From positions 310,001-374,000 of the forward strand of contig DATMRW010000012.1 of the NCBI GenBank assembly GCA_035565775.1: DNA of 64,000 bases, written 5' to 3'. The position numbers and the translations under genes were made by a program. Shown one piece after another: positions 37,825-47,279 of the stretch. The notes beneath the pieces were generated by a model. It ran no database searches and was not told where the DNA came from. It saw only the letters and a list, made by a program, of their open reading frames with translations. Source of the stretch: PRO6 sp035565775 (GTDB lineage: Bacteria; Pseudomonadota; Alphaproteobacteria; Rhizobiales; Xanthobacteraceae). The first letter of the stretch is position 1. The number at the start of each line of letters is the position of its first letter.

Positions 37825-39021
37825 ATGACGATATCAATTCGAGAGCCAGCAGGCCGGGACGAACCGCATCAGGCGCCGCCGCCGCGTCGGCCGGTGCGCA
37901 CGACACGCTGGTTCATCATTGTCGGCATTCTGCTGGCGCTGCTGGTTGGCGGCATCTGGGGCTTCAACGCCTTCCGCAGCCGGATGATCGCGCAGTTCTT
38001 TGCCTCGAACAAGCCGCCGCCGGTCTCGGTCGCGGTTGCCGAGGCGAAGTCCGAAGTGGTGCCCAATCTCCTGACCGCGGTTGGCGATCTCGCCGCCGTC
38101 CATCAGGTGAACGTGACCTCGGACGTCAACGGCCGCGTGACGAAGGTTCTGTTCGGCGCGGGCTCGCAGGTGAAGGCGGGCGATCCCTTGGTGCAGCTGT
38201 TCGACGATCCAGATCGCGCCGACCTCGCCAGCTACAAGGCGCAGGCGCTCGCCGCGGAACTGGCGCTCGATCGCGCCAAGCAACTCGCCTCGCGCCAGTT
38301 CGGCCCGCAGGCGACGGTGGATCAGGCGCAGGCGGTCTATGACCAGGCCAATGCCGGCATCGCCAAGACCGAGGCGATCATTTCGCAGAAGCTGGTGCGC
38401 GCGCCGTTCGACGGCGTGCTCGGCGTGCGTCATGTCGAGGTCGGCCAGTTTATGAGCGCCGGCACCCAGATCGTGACGCTCACCGATCTGTCGCGGCTGT
38501 TCGCGAACTTCACCGTGACGGAAAAGGATTCCGCCACGCTTGCGGTCGGCCAGACCGTGCGCGTCGTCGTCGACGCCTATCCCGGCCGCACTTTCGAGGG
38601 CAAGATCACCACCATCGAGCCACAGATCAGCACGGAAACCCGCAACATCCGCGTGCAGGCGACCCTCGACAACCCGGGCAACATTCTGAAGCCGGGCATG
38701 TTCACCACCATCACTGTGGTGCTGCCCGACAAGCCTGCGGTGATCACCGTGCCGGAGACGGCGGTCGAATACACGCTCTATGGCGACTCGGTCTATCGCA
38801 TCGTCGAGAAGAAGGGCGATGACGGCAAGGCCTCGCTGTCCGTCGAGCGCACGTTCGTCAAGACGGGGAATCGCGTGCATGGCCGGGCAGTGATCGAGCG
38901 CGGCATCAATGCGGGCGACCGCGTGGTGGCCGTCGGTCAGCTCAAGCTGCAGTCGGGCGCCGCCGTGACGATCTCGACCGATCCGCTCCCGCCGATCCCG
39001 GCGAAGCCTCCGCTTAACTGA
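37825..39021 (+). CDS. RND efflux periplasmic adaptor subunit (membrane fusion protein)
   Basis: About 398 residues. An N-terminal membrane anchor (WFIIVGILLALLVGGIWGF, near 30-50) is followed by a barrel-sandwich/lipoyl domain, a short alpha-hairpin (residues ~130-185, DLASYKAQALAAELALDRAKQLASR) and a beta-barrel (TVTEKDSATLAVGQTVRVVVDAYPG). This is the MexH/MdtA-like type. It links the inner-membrane pump to an outer-membrane channel; no TolC-type gene is in the window. A GTG at 37816 overlapping the tetR stop is an alternative start. The pump gene follows after 24 bases. Confidence 0.92.
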   Translation: MTISIREPAGRDEPHQAPPPRRPVRTTRWFIIVGILLALLVGGIWGFNAFRSRMIAQFFASNKPPPVSVAVAEAKSEVVPNLLTAVGDLAAVHQVNVTSDVNGRVTKVLFGAGSQVKAGDPLVQLFDDPDRADLASYKAQALAAELALDRAKQLASRQFGPQATVDQAQAVYDQANAGIAKTEAIISQKLVRAPFDGVLGVRHVEVGQFMSAGTQIVTLTDLSRLFANFTVTEKDSATLAVGQTVRVVVDAYPGRTFEGKITTIEPQISTETRNIRVQATLDNPGNILKPGMFTTITVVLPDKPAVITVPETAVEYTLYGDSVYRIVEKKGDDGKASLSVERTFVKTGNRVHGRAVIERGINAGDRVVAVGQLKLQSGAAVTISTDPLPPIPAKPPLN

Positions 39022-39045
39022 CGTCCGATCACGGAGCGCCTGATC

Positions 39046-42000
39046 ATGGCATTTACCGATATCTTCATCAGGCGCCCGGTGCTTGCCCTGGTCGTCAGCC
39101 TGCTCATTCTGCTGATCGGACTGCGGGCCGCGACCGATCTGCCGGTGCGGCAATATCCCAAGCTGTCGAATACGGTGGTGACCGTCACCACCGTCTATCC
39201 CGGCGCATCGCCCGAACTGATGCAGGGCTTCATCACCACGCCGCTCGAACAGGCGGTGGCGGCGGCCGAAGGCGTCGACTACATCACCTCGTCCTCGGTG
39301 CAGGGCCAGAGCGTGATCCAGGTCTACGTCAAGCTCAACTTCGACCCGAACCAGGCGCTGACCGAGGTGATGTCGAAGGTGAACTCGGTTCGCTATCTCA
39401 TCCCGCGCGAGGCGAACGACCCGGTGATCCTGAAATCCACCGGCGAGACGACGGCGGTGATGTATATCGGCTTCTCCAGCAATGAGCTGTCGGGCTCCGC
39501 GGTATCCGACTATCTCACCCGCGTGGTGCAGCCGATCCTGTCCACGGTCGATGGCGTAGCCTCGGCGGACATTCTGGGCGGCCAGACCTTTGCGATGCGC
39601 ATCTGGCTCGATCCGGTGCGGATGGCCGGACGCAATGTCTCCGCCAATGACGTGGTGCTCGCCATCCAGGCGAACAACTACCAGGCGGCCGCCGGTCAAT
39701 CCAAGGGCTACTACATCGTCTCCAACGTCTCGACGAACACCGACCTTCAGGACGTCAGCCAGTTCAAGCGGATGATCGTCAAGTCGAAGGACGGCGGCTT
39801 CGTGCGGATGGAGGACATCGCGACGGTCGAGCTCGCTGCGCAGAGCACGGACGCGAGCGTGGCGTTCAGCGGCGAGTCCGCGATCTTCATCGGCATTCAG
39901 GCGACCCCGCAGGGCAACCCGCTCAATATCGTGAAGGGCGTTCGCGCGCTGTTCCCGGATCTTGAGCGCAACCTGCCGCCGTCGATGAAGATGAAGGTGG
40001 CCTACGACTCCACCAAGTTCATCCAGTCGTCGATCAACGAGGTGGTGAAGACGCTTGGTGAAGCCGTCATCATCGTGATCGTGGTCATCTTCCTGTTCCT
40101 CGCCTCGCTGCGCTCGGTGATCATCCCCGTGGTGACCATCCCGTTGTCGCTGATCGGCGTGTGCAGCCTCATGCTGGCGGTCGGCTTCAGCATCAATCTG
40201 CTGACGCTGCTGGCCATGGTGCTGGCGATCGGCCTTGTGGTCGACGACGCCATCGTCGTGGTCGAAAACATCCACCGCCATCTCGAGGAGGGGCTGCCGC
40301 CCGTTCAGGCGGCGCTGAAGGGCGCCCGCGAAATCGTCGGTCCGGTGATCTCGATGACGATCACGCTCGCCGCGGTCTATGCGCCGATCGGCTTCCTCGG
40401 CGGTCTCACCGGCTCGCTTTTCCGCGAGTTCGCCTTCACGCTCGCCGGTTCGGTGATCGTGTCCGGCGTCATCGCGCTGACGCTGTCGCCGATGATGTGC
40501 TCGACGCTCCTCAAGGGCGCAGACGATGGCTGGTTTGCCCGCAAGGTCAATTCGGTCTTCGGCCGGGTGACGAACGGCTACGGCCGGATGCTCGACCGCT
40601 CGCTCGACTATCGCATCGTCACCGGCCTGTTCGCCGTGGTCATTCTCGGTCTTGTCGGCTTCATGTATATGAACACCGCCAAGGAGCTCGCGCCCGAGGA
40701 GGATCAGGGCATCGTCTTCGCCGTTACCAAGGCGCCGAAATACGCCAACATCGACTACGCGAATTTCTACAGCGCTAAGGCCGACCAGGTGTTCGCCTCG
40801 TTCCCCGAGACGGATCTGCGCTTCATCATCAACGGCATCAACGGCCCGAACAACGGCATCGCCGGCATGCTGCTCAAGCCGTGGGACGAGCGCAAGCGGT
40901 CGTCGACGCAGCTCAAGCCGCTGGTGCAGCAGGGGCTCAGCAAGATCGAGGGCATCAACGCCTTCGCCTTCAACCTGCCGCCGTTGCCCGGAAACCCGGG
41001 CGGCCTGCCAGTGCAGATGGTGATCTACTCGACGACGGGTTTTCAGACCGTCTATGAGGAGATGAACAAGATCAAGGACGCCGCGCGCAAGAGCGGCCTG
41101 TTCATCGCCGTCGACAGCGACCTCGACTTCAACCAGCCTGTGGTGCGGGTGAAGATCGACCGCTCGAAGGCCAGCGACCTCGGCATCACCATGCAGCAGA
41201 TCGGCGGCACGCTCGCGACGCTGCTGGGCGGCAACTACATCAACCGCTTCAATCTCGAGGGCCGCTCCTATCAGGTGATCCCGCAGGTGCCGCGCGAGAA
41301 GCGGATCTCGCCGGAGTCGCTGGCGGGCTACTTCATCGGAACCCCGAGCGGCCAGCAGGTGCCGCTTGCAACCGTCGTTTCGATTGAAACTGGCACTGAC
41401 CCGAACGCGCTGACGCACTACAACCAGCTCAACTCTGCCACCTTCCAGGCGGTGCCGATGCCGGGCGTCACGATGGGGCATGCGGTTGACTTCCTAGAGA
41501 GCGCTGCGAAAAAGCTGCCGTCCGGCTTTAGCCACGACTATCTGGCGGACAGCCGGCAGTATGTGAAGGAAGGCAACCAGCTCGCGATCGCCTTCGGCTT
41601 CGCGCTGATCATCATCTTCCTGGTGCTGGCGGCGCAGTTCGAAAGCCTGCGTGACCCGCTCGTCATCCTCATCAGTGTTCCGATGGCGATCTCGGGTGCG
41701 TTGGTGCCGCTGTTCTTCGGCGTCGCGACCATGAACATCTACACGCAGGTCGGCTTGCTGACCCTGATCGGCCTCATCAGCAAGCACGGCATTCTCATGG
41801 TCGAGTTTGCCAACGAGCTCCAGATCAGCAAGCGCCTCGACCGCCGCGCGGCGATCGAGGAGGCGGCCCGGGTGCGGCTCCGCCCGATTCTGATGACGAC
41901 GGCGGCGATGGTGGCGGGTCTTCTGCCGCTGCTGACGGCGTCGGGCGCGGGCGCGGCGAGCCGATTCTCCATCGGTCTTGTGGTCGTGTCCGGCATGCTG

Positions 42001-42132
42001 ATCGGCACGCTGTTCACGCTGTTCGTGCTGCCGGCGGTCTACACCGCGATCGCGACCGACCACCGCGCCGCGGCGAGCTCGAAACGCAGCCGGCAGATCG
42101 CCGAGTTCGACATGGAAACCCGCGGGGCCTGA
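39046..42132 (+). CDS. RND family efflux pump, inner-membrane permease (HAE-1, MexI/AcrB-like)
   Basis: 1028 residues, full HAE-1 length. The start AFTDIFIRRPVLALVVSLLILLIG is the first membrane segment; two large periplasmic loops and twelve membrane segments are recognisable. The proton-relay Asp pair is at about 400-401 in AIGLVVDDAIVVVENIHRH, and SKHGILMVEFANE marks TM10. It expels hydrophobic or amphiphilic compounds using the proton gradient, as a trimer with the adaptor encoded upstream. The substrate cannot be read from sequence. Last gene of the tetR-adaptor-pump operon; the LysR gene is convergent 20 bases on. Confidence 0.95.
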   Translation: MAFTDIFIRRPVLALVVSLLILLIGLRAATDLPVRQYPKLSNTVVTVTTVYPGASPELMQGFITTPLEQAVAAAEGVDYITSSSVQGQSVIQVYVKLNFDPNQALTEVMSKVNSVRYLIPREANDPVILKSTGETTAVMYIGFSSNELSGSAVSDYLTRVVQPILSTVDGVASADILGGQTFAMRIWLDPVRMAGRNVSANDVVLAIQANNYQAAAGQSKGYYIVSNVSTNTDLQDVSQFKRMIVKSKDGGFVRMEDIATVELAAQSTDASVAFSGESAIFIGIQATPQGNPLNIVKGVRALFPDLERNLPPSMKMKVAYDSTKFIQSSINEVVKTLGEAVIIVIVVIFLFLASLRSVIIPVVTIPLSLIGVCSLMLAVGFSINLLTLLAMVLAIGLVVDDAIVVVENIHRHLEEGLPPVQAALKGAREIVGPVISMTITLAAVYAPIGFLGGLTGSLFREFAFTLAGSVIVSGVIALTLSPMMCSTLLKGADDGWFARKVNSVFGRVTNGYGRMLDRSLDYRIVTGLFAVVILGLVGFMYMNTAKELAPEEDQGIVFAVTKAPKYANIDYANFYSAKADQVFASFPETDLRFIINGINGPNNGIAGMLLKPWDERKRSSTQLKPLVQQGLSKIEGINAFAFNLPPLPGNPGGLPVQMVIYSTTGFQTVYEEMNKIKDAARKSGLFIAVDSDLDFNQPVVRVKIDRSKASDLGITMQQIGGTLATLLGGNYINRFNLEGRSYQVIPQVPREKRISPESLAGYFIGTPSGQQVPLATVVSIETGTDPNALTHYNQLNSATFQAVPMPGVTMGHAVDFLESAAKKLPSGFSHDYLADSRQYVKEGNQLAIAFGFALIIIFLVLAAQFESLRDPLVILISVPMAISGALVPLFFGVATMNIYTQVGLLTLIGLISKHGILMVEFANELQISKRLDRRAAIEEAARVRLRPILMTTAAMVAGLLPLLTASGAGAASRFSIGLVVVSGMLIGTLFTLFVLPAVYTAIATDHRAAASSKRSRQIAEFDMETRGA

Positions 42133-42152
42133 GCCCTGCCTGCGGCGGCGCC

Positions 42153-43049
42153 TCAGCCTTGATGCGCCGCCGTCGTCAGCCAATCGCGGAAGGCCTTCAG
42201 CTTCGGCGGGTCGGGCCTGTCAGCAGGTGACACCAGATAGAAGCCGGCATTGGCGGGCAACTTGATCTTGAACGGCGCAACCAGCCGCCCGGTGGCAAGA
42301 TCTGTCGCGACATAAGTGGTGCGGCCGATCGCGACGCCCAGCCCGTCGACCGCGGCCTGAACCGTCATCAATTGCAGATCGAAGCTCAATCGCGGGCCAT
42401 CGAGCAGCGTCAGCGGCAGGTCGGCCGCCGTCAGCCACAATTGCCAGTCCTCGCTTGCGCCGACCATGGTGTGCAGCAAGACATGGTGCGCGAGATCCTT
42501 TGGCTCGCGCAGCGGGTGTGCGCCGCTTAGGAGCGCAGGGCTGCAGACCGGGAAAAGCTCGTCCGCCATCAGCCAGTCGGCGCGCACGTCGGGCCAGCCG
42601 CCGACACCGTAGCGGATTGCGACATCGACATCATCGCGCGCGAAATCGACCAGAGTTGTCGATGACGTAATCCGCACATCCATGCCGGGATGGGCTTCAT
42701 GAAAATTCGCCAGCTTCGGCAGCAGCCACTTCGAGGCGAATGACGCGAGCGTGCTGACGGTGAGGATGCGGGCGCTGTCCTTGCGCATCAGCCGCTCCGT
42801 CGCAAGGCGCAGGTCCTGAAATGCCGATCGCACGCCGGGCAGGTAGTCCATGCCCTCGCGCGTCAGGGTGAGGGCGCGGGTGTGGCGGTGGAACAGGCGG
42901 ACGCCGAGTTCTTCCTCGAGCCTGCGGATCTGGTGGCTGATCGCGGTCTGGGTGACGTTCAGCTCCGCCGCCGCGGTCGTGAAGCTGAGGTGCCGCGCGG
43001 TGGCCTCGAATGCGCGCAATCCGTTCAGCGAAGGCAATCGAGCGTTCAT
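42153..43049 (-). CDS. LysR family transcriptional regulator (GcvA-like)
   Basis: 298 residues. The N-terminal winged HTH (SLNGLRAFEATARHLSFTTAAAELNVTQTAISHQIRRLEEELGVRLFHR, residues ~6-55) belongs to the GcvA/AmpR-like branch. The effector-binding domain follows from about residue 95. Targets are not evident. It is divergent from the DUF1127/GNAT pair, which is the usual arrangement for a LysR target, but no T-N11-A box was pinned down in the 111-base gap. Convergent with the RND pump gene. Confidence 0.9.
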   Translation of the reverse strand: MNARLPSLNGLRAFEATARHLSFTTAAAELNVTQTAISHQIRRLEEELGVRLFHRHTRALTLTREGMDYLPGVRSAFQDLRLATERLMRKDSARILTVSTLASFASKWLLPKLANFHEAHPGMDVRITSSTTLVDFARDDVDVAIRYGVGGWPDVRADWLMADELFPVCSPALLSGAHPLREPKDLAHHVLLHTMVGASEDWQLWLTAADLPLTLLDGPRLSFDLQLMTVQAAVDGLGVAIGRTTYVATDLATGRLVAPFKIKLPANAGFYLVSPADRPDPPKLKAFRDWLTTAAHQG

Positions 43050-43160
43050 CGGACTGGCCTCGCATGAGATTATGTCATCAGTCTCGGGATAAAGTGTCGT
43101 TTGTCAAGGTCGGCTCTGGGGCGCATCTTTGGCTCCAACTGGTGGTCAGGGAGACGGAGC

Positions 43161-43370
43161 ATGACCCGGCATTTGATCCCATCGATGACAAATCATCATC
43201 CTCATTGGCACTTGAGCCAGGCGGACCTGCGCAGCCTCTTCAAAACCTGGCGCTCGCGGGCAATCGCTCGGCGCGAACTGGCGCGGTTTACTGAGCGGGA
43301 TTTCCACGACATCGGCCTGACCTGGGATGACGTTGAGCGCGAGGTCAGGAAGCCGTTCTGGCGGAGTTAG
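43161..43370 (+). CDS. DUF1127 domain small protein
   Basis: 69 residues from the ATG at 43161, with GGAGA in the GAGACGGAGC stretch upstream. The C-terminal half (FKTWRSRAIARRELARF..., FHDIGLTWDDVEREVRKPFWRS) is the DUF1127 pattern, arginine-rich and ending DIG-x-R/D...KPFWR. DUF1127 proteins in alphaproteobacteria have been linked to RNA binding, phosphate and stress physiology; the role of this one is unknown. It is followed four bases later by a GNAT gene. The longer frame from 43101 is not used. Confidence 0.82.
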   Translation: MTRHLIPSMTNHHPHWHLSQADLRSLFKTWRSRAIARRELARFTERDFHDIGLTWDDVEREVRKPFWRS

Positions 43371-43374
43371 GCCG

Positions 43375-44013
43375 ATGCTTGGCGCAACCAATACGGCCCC
43401 GGTTGTATGGGGAGTAACGGCGCTTGCGCTCCTGCAACTGGGGCACGTGATGCTGCTAGACGATGGCACGCCGCTGGTGACACGATTTATCGAGCGTGGC
43501 GATGCGGCTGCGCTCCAGGAATACGTCCGGTCGCTGTCGCAGCTCTCGCGCTCGAGCCGCTTTCTCGGTGCCGCAAGCGAGCTGCCACGGAGCGAACTCG
43601 AACAATCCCTGCGCGTGGGAGACGGCGGGCGCTTTTCGCTGATTGCCGAGATCACCGTGGGCGGCGTTCCGCATATCGTCGCCGAGGCGCGTTACGCGCT
43701 CAACGGGCAGGACAATTCGGTCGAGATCGCGCTGTCGATTCACGATCAATGGCAGCGGCACGGGATCGGCATGGCGATCATGTCCGATCTGGAATGCCGT
43801 GCGGCGGCGCTCAACGCCGACAGCGTGTTCGGCGACATGCTCGGCACCAATGCCGGAATGCGCGCGCTCGCGGCGAAGCGCGGCTACGCCTTCGAGCGGA
43901 CGCCAGGGGACTGGCGGCTGCTTCGCTTCCGCAAAAGCGTCACTGCGCTCCATGGCCAACCGTGCGTCTGCCTTGCTGAGGCGCGGGTACCGGGTGCCGT
44001 TGTGCGCTCATGA
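43375..44013 (+). CDS. GNAT family N-acetyltransferase
   Basis: 212 residues from the ATG at 43375, nine bases after the GGAG that ends the DUF1127 gene. The acetyl-CoA loop WQRHGIGMAIMSDLECRAAA (from residue ~126) fits the Q/R-x-x-G-x-G/A motif of the superfamily, followed by the FGDMLGTNAGMRALAAKRGYAFERT region. The acceptor is unknown. The C-terminal tail (CVCLAEARVPGAVVRS) is not conserved. Its close spacing to the DUF1127 gene suggests co-transcription. The longer frame from 43327 overlaps the preceding gene and is rejected. Confidence 0.82.
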   Translation: MLGATNTAPVVWGVTALALLQLGHVMLLDDGTPLVTRFIERGDAAALQEYVRSLSQLSRSSRFLGAASELPRSELEQSLRVGDGGRFSLIAEITVGGVPHIVAEARYALNGQDNSVEIALSIHDQWQRHGIGMAIMSDLECRAAALNADSVFGDMLGTNAGMRALAAKRGYAFERTPGDWRLLRFRKSVTALHGQPCVCLAEARVPGAVVRS

Positions 44014-44112
44014 CCGTTGTAGCGTTTTCGCGCGGCCGCGTTTTACGGTTTGCCATTTGCTTGCGTTTGAGGCTGGATTAAAGCACGCGGTTTTCAATTC
44101 AGCGAGGGGGCG

Positions 44113-45036
44113 ATGCGGGCGGTTCTTGTCGATGCGACCGAGGAGTTTGACCGAATTGTCCGGCGGCTTCGCCGCCCTGACGATATCGAGGTGACCATCA
44201 ATCTCGACCCCGATGTGAAGCCCGAGGCGCTGCCCGATGTCTTGGGCGATGCCGAGATCGCGATGATTGATCACACCTATCTGCCGACGCCGGTCGCGAA
44301 GCGTTGCCGCAGCCTCAAGCATGTCGTCTTTCTCGGCACCGGCGCGCGCAGCTACATGAACATCGAGGAATTGGCCGAACTCGGCATCGCCGTGCACATC
44401 ATCAAGGGCTATGGCGACACCGCGGTCGCCGAATGCGCGATGGCGCTGATGTGGGAGGCGGCGCGGGGCATCAGCTTCATGGACCGCCGCGTGCGCAGCG
44501 GCGAATGGATCCGCGTCGAGGGCGTGCAGCTCACTGGTAAGACGCTGGGGCTGATCGGCTTCGGCGGCATCGCCGCCGAGATGGCGCGGATGGCCAGCGG
44601 CATCGGCATGAAGGTGATCGCCTGGAATCGCACGCCGAGAACCGTCCCCGGCGTGACCTTCGTCGATCTGCCGACGCTGCTTGCGGCGAGCGATGTCGTG
44701 TCGCTGCACCTGCTCCTGAATGACGAGACGAGGGGGCTTTTGTCCCGCGAGCGCATCTTTGCGATGAAGCGCGGGGCCATTTTGGTGAACACCGCGCGCG
44801 GCGATCTGCTCGACGAGGCGGCGTTGATCGATGCCCTCATTCAGGGGCATCTGCGCCATGCCGCCCTTGACGTATATTCTGTCGAGCCGTTGCAGCCCGG
44901 CCACCCTTTCCGCACCATGGAGAACGTTACGCTGGCTGCTCATTCGGCGTTCCGCACCCCCGAGGCCTCGGACAATCTGATTGAGGCGGCGCTGGTGCAT
45001 TGCCGGCGCATTTTTGCGCAGAGCCGCGCGGCCTGA
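44113..45036 (+). CDS. D-2-hydroxyacid dehydrogenase (NAD-binding, SerA-like family)
   Basis: 307 residues. It has the D-isomer-specific 2-hydroxyacid dehydrogenase architecture: an N-terminal flavodoxin-like lobe, then the NAD-binding lobe with GLIGFGGIAAEMARMA near residue 145. The catalytic Arg is near 229 (NTARGDLLDEAAL) and the His near 277 (AAHSAFRTPEA). It reduces a 2-oxoacid or oxidises a 2-hydroxyacid; phosphoglycerate, glyoxylate and others are possible. A GAGGGGG ribosome site precedes the ATG. It may stand alone, between the GNAT and MFS genes. Confidence 0.87.
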   Translation: MRAVLVDATEEFDRIVRRLRRPDDIEVTINLDPDVKPEALPDVLGDAEIAMIDHTYLPTPVAKRCRSLKHVVFLGTGARSYMNIEELAELGIAVHIIKGYGDTAVAECAMALMWEAARGISFMDRRVRSGEWIRVEGVQLTGKTLGLIGFGGIAAEMARMASGIGMKVIAWNRTPRTVPGVTFVDLPTLLAASDVVSLHLLLNDETRGLLSRERIFAMKRGAILVNTARGDLLDEAALIDALIQGHLRHAALDVYSVEPLQPGHPFRTMENVTLAAHSAFRTPEASDNLIEAALVHCRRIFAQSRAA

Positions 45037-45165
45037 GAGAAGGCGGGCGCGAGCGCAACGCTCGGCGATCGAAGTGTGACCGGGGCCGAAGAATTATTCT
45101 TTGGCGCATGCCTGATCGGCAAAATCGTTCTATCGGGCGGCGGTGTGCCGGGTTAAACATCCCGC

Positions 45166-46374
45166 ATGGTCACAGTTGCTGAAGCGTTCCACGACGATAC
45201 GAAGGCGCGCGCCAATGTCGCCCGCCTCGCCACCGCGCAAGCTCTGGGCGGCGCCAATGCCGCCGTCATATTCGCGACCGGCTCGATTGTCGGCGCAACT
45301 CTCGCGCCGACGCCGGCGCTCGCGACCGTTCCGATCTCGGTCTATGTTCTTGGCCTTGCCTGCGGCACGCTGCCCGCGGGCATGATCTCGCGCAGCTATG
45401 GCCGGCGAGCGGCCTTCCTGATCGGTTCGGGCTTCGGTGCGCTGTGCGGCTTTCTGGCGGCCGCCGCCATTCTCTACGCCTCGTTCTCGCTGTTCTGCGT
45501 GGCGACCCTGTTCGGCGGGTTTTACGGGGCGGTGACGCAGACCTATCGCTTTGCCGCTGCCGATGGCACCAGTCTAAAATTCCGCCCGAGGGCGGTGTCG
45601 TGGGTGATGGCGGGCGGGGTGTTCGCCGGCGTGCTGGGGCCGCAACTGGTCGAATGGACCATGAATGCGTTTCCGCCCTATCTGTTCGCCGCAAGTTTCC
45701 TCGTGCAGGCATTGGTGGCGCTGCTCGCCATGGCGGTGCTGGCAGGCGTCGATGCGCCGAGGCCAGCACAGGCCGAGCTCGCCGGCGGCCGGCCACTGCG
45801 AGAGATCGTGCGCCAGCCGCGTTTCATCGCGGCGGCGATCTGCGGCGTTGCTTCCTATGCGCTGATGAATCTCGTGATGACTTCTGCGCCGCTCGCGATG
45901 CAGACGTGCGGGCTTTCGCTCAGCGATTCAAATTTCGGCATCCAGTGGCACATCGTGGCGATGTATGGCCCGAGCTTTTTCACCGGCGGGCTGATCGCCC
46001 GTTTCGGCGCGCCCGCGGTGATCGTGCTGGGCCTCTTGCTCGAGGCGCTGGCGGCGGCGATCGGGCTCGCCGGCATCACCACGCTGCACTTCTGGACCGG
46101 GCTGATCGTGCTCGGCCTTGGCTGGAATTTCGGTTTTGTCGGCGCAACCGCCCTGGTGCTGGAAACCCATCTGCCACAGGAGCGCAACAAGGTGCAGGCG
46201 GTCAACGATTTCCTCGTCTTCGGAACGATGGCCGTCGGCTCCTTCGCCTCGGGCAGCATTCTCGTCAATTACGGGTGGGACATGGTCAACTGGATCGTCT
46301 TCCCCCCGGTGGCGATCGCGCTGCTCGCGCTGGCCTACGACGCCTCGACCCGCCGCCGCAGGGTGGCTGTCTAG
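45166..46374 (+). CDS. Major facilitator superfamily transporter
   Basis: 402 residues, hydrophobic throughout with about twelve membrane segments. The loop after the second segment (GMISRSYGRRAAFLIGSGFGAL) matches the MFS motif A region, and a related FTGGLIARFGAPAVIVLG lies at the start of the second half. It is a secondary transporter of the inner membrane; the closest pattern I recognise is the COG2814/YbjJ-like group of unassigned permeases. Convergent with the FAH gene 12 bases on, so uptake of aromatic acids for the Hpa cluster is possible but unproven. Confidence 0.87.
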   Translation: MVTVAEAFHDDTKARANVARLATAQALGGANAAVIFATGSIVGATLAPTPALATVPISVYVLGLACGTLPAGMISRSYGRRAAFLIGSGFGALCGFLAAAAILYASFSLFCVATLFGGFYGAVTQTYRFAAADGTSLKFRPRAVSWVMAGGVFAGVLGPQLVEWTMNAFPPYLFAASFLVQALVALLAMAVLAGVDAPRPAQAELAGGRPLREIVRQPRFIAAAICGVASYALMNLVMTSAPLAMQTCGLSLSDSNFGIQWHIVAMYGPSFFTGGLIARFGAPAVIVLGLLLEALAAAIGLAGITTLHFWTGLIVLGLGWNFGFVGATALVLETHLPQERNKVQAVNDFLVFGTMAVGSFASGSILVNYGWDMVNWIVFPPVAIALLALAYDASTRRRRVAV

Positions 46375-46386
46375 CACGGCCGCCGC

Positions 46387-47259
46387 TCAGGTTTCGTCGA
46401 CGACGCCGTTGCGCAGCACGCCGATGTTTTCGGCCGCCACCTCGATCACGTCGCCGGGCTGAAGGAAGCGCGGCGGATCGAAGCGCGCGCCCGCGCCGGT
46501 CGGTGTGCCGGTGATGATGACGTCGCCCGGTGCGAGCGTCGTGAAGGTCGAGATGTAGTTGATCAGATAGCGGAAGCCGAAGATCATCCGGCCGGTGCGG
46601 TCGTCCTGCCGCAGCTCGCCGTTGACGCGCGTGGTGAGGCGGATGTCGGCGATCTGCGCCTCGTCCCGGAAAGGAACGATCCACGGCCCGAGGCTGCCGG
46701 TCGCGTCAAAATTCTTGCCCTGCGTGACGTTGAATTTTGCGTGGCGCACCCAGTCGCGGATCGTGCCTTCATTGCACAGCGTGACGGCGGCGACGTGATC
46801 GAGCGCGTTCGCCTCCGGGATGTGGCGGCCGCCCTTGCCGATGATGAGCACGACCTCGCCCTCGTAGTCGAGCTGCGATGATGCCTTCGGCCGCACCAAG
46901 GGGGCTTCGTGGCCGACGAAGGAGCGCGGCGTTCGCATGAACATGCTGGGAAATTTTGGCGCGGCCTGGCCGTCCTTGTATTCCTCGTTGCGGTCCGGGT
47001 AGTTGACGCCGATGCAGATAATTTTTTCCGGCGTCGGGATCGGCGGCTGCCAGATAATCTCGCCAGGCGCGAAATCGGCTTCAAAGCCTGCGGCCTCTTC
47101 GGCAAGCCGGCGCAGCGCCCCAGCCTCGATCACGTGGCGCAATGTCGGCATCGCCGCGCCGTGGCGCGCGGAAAGGTCGACGATGCCACGATCGGTGACA
47201 GCGCCGTAACGCTGCGTGCCAGCGGCGGTGAAGGTAGCAAGGCGGCCATAGTCGGGCAT
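46387..47259 (-). CDS. Fumarylacetoacetate hydrolase family protein (HpaG-like)
   Basis: 290 residues: a short N-terminal domain followed by a single FAH domain. Metal-binding and catalytic patterns are present: IGVNYPDRNEE, LDYEGEVVLIIGKGG and the C-terminal TGTPTGAG. In homoprotocatechuate degradation, FAH-type HpaG performs decarboxylation and isomerisation of 5-oxopent-3-ene-1,2,5-tricarboxylate. Here the gene lies 20 bases downstream of hpaD on the same strand, which favours that role. Other FAH-family activities (acylpyruvase, oxaloacetate decarboxylase) cannot be excluded from sequence alone. Confidence 0.82.
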   Translation of the reverse strand: MPDYGRLATFTAAGTQRYGAVTDRGIVDLSARHGAAMPTLRHVIEAGALRRLAEEAAGFEADFAPGEIIWQPPIPTPEKIICIGVNYPDRNEEYKDGQAAPKFPSMFMRTPRSFVGHEAPLVRPKASSQLDYEGEVVLIIGKGGRHIPEANALDHVAAVTLCNEGTIRDWVRHAKFNVTQGKNFDATGSLGPWIVPFRDEAQIADIRLTTRVNGELRQDDRTGRMIFGFRYLINYISTFTTLAPGDVIITGTPTGAGARFDPPRFLQPGDVIEVAAENIGVLRNGVVDET

Positions 47260-47279
47260 GGACTTTTCCTCTTGCCGCG

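Noticed and set aside
37834..41481. Very long minus-strand open frame (1215 codons) antisense to the RND adaptor and pump genes
   Set aside because: It is rich in Arg, His, Asp and Glu with no domain, and mirrors strongly conserved plus-strand genes. GC-rich third positions readily create such frames.
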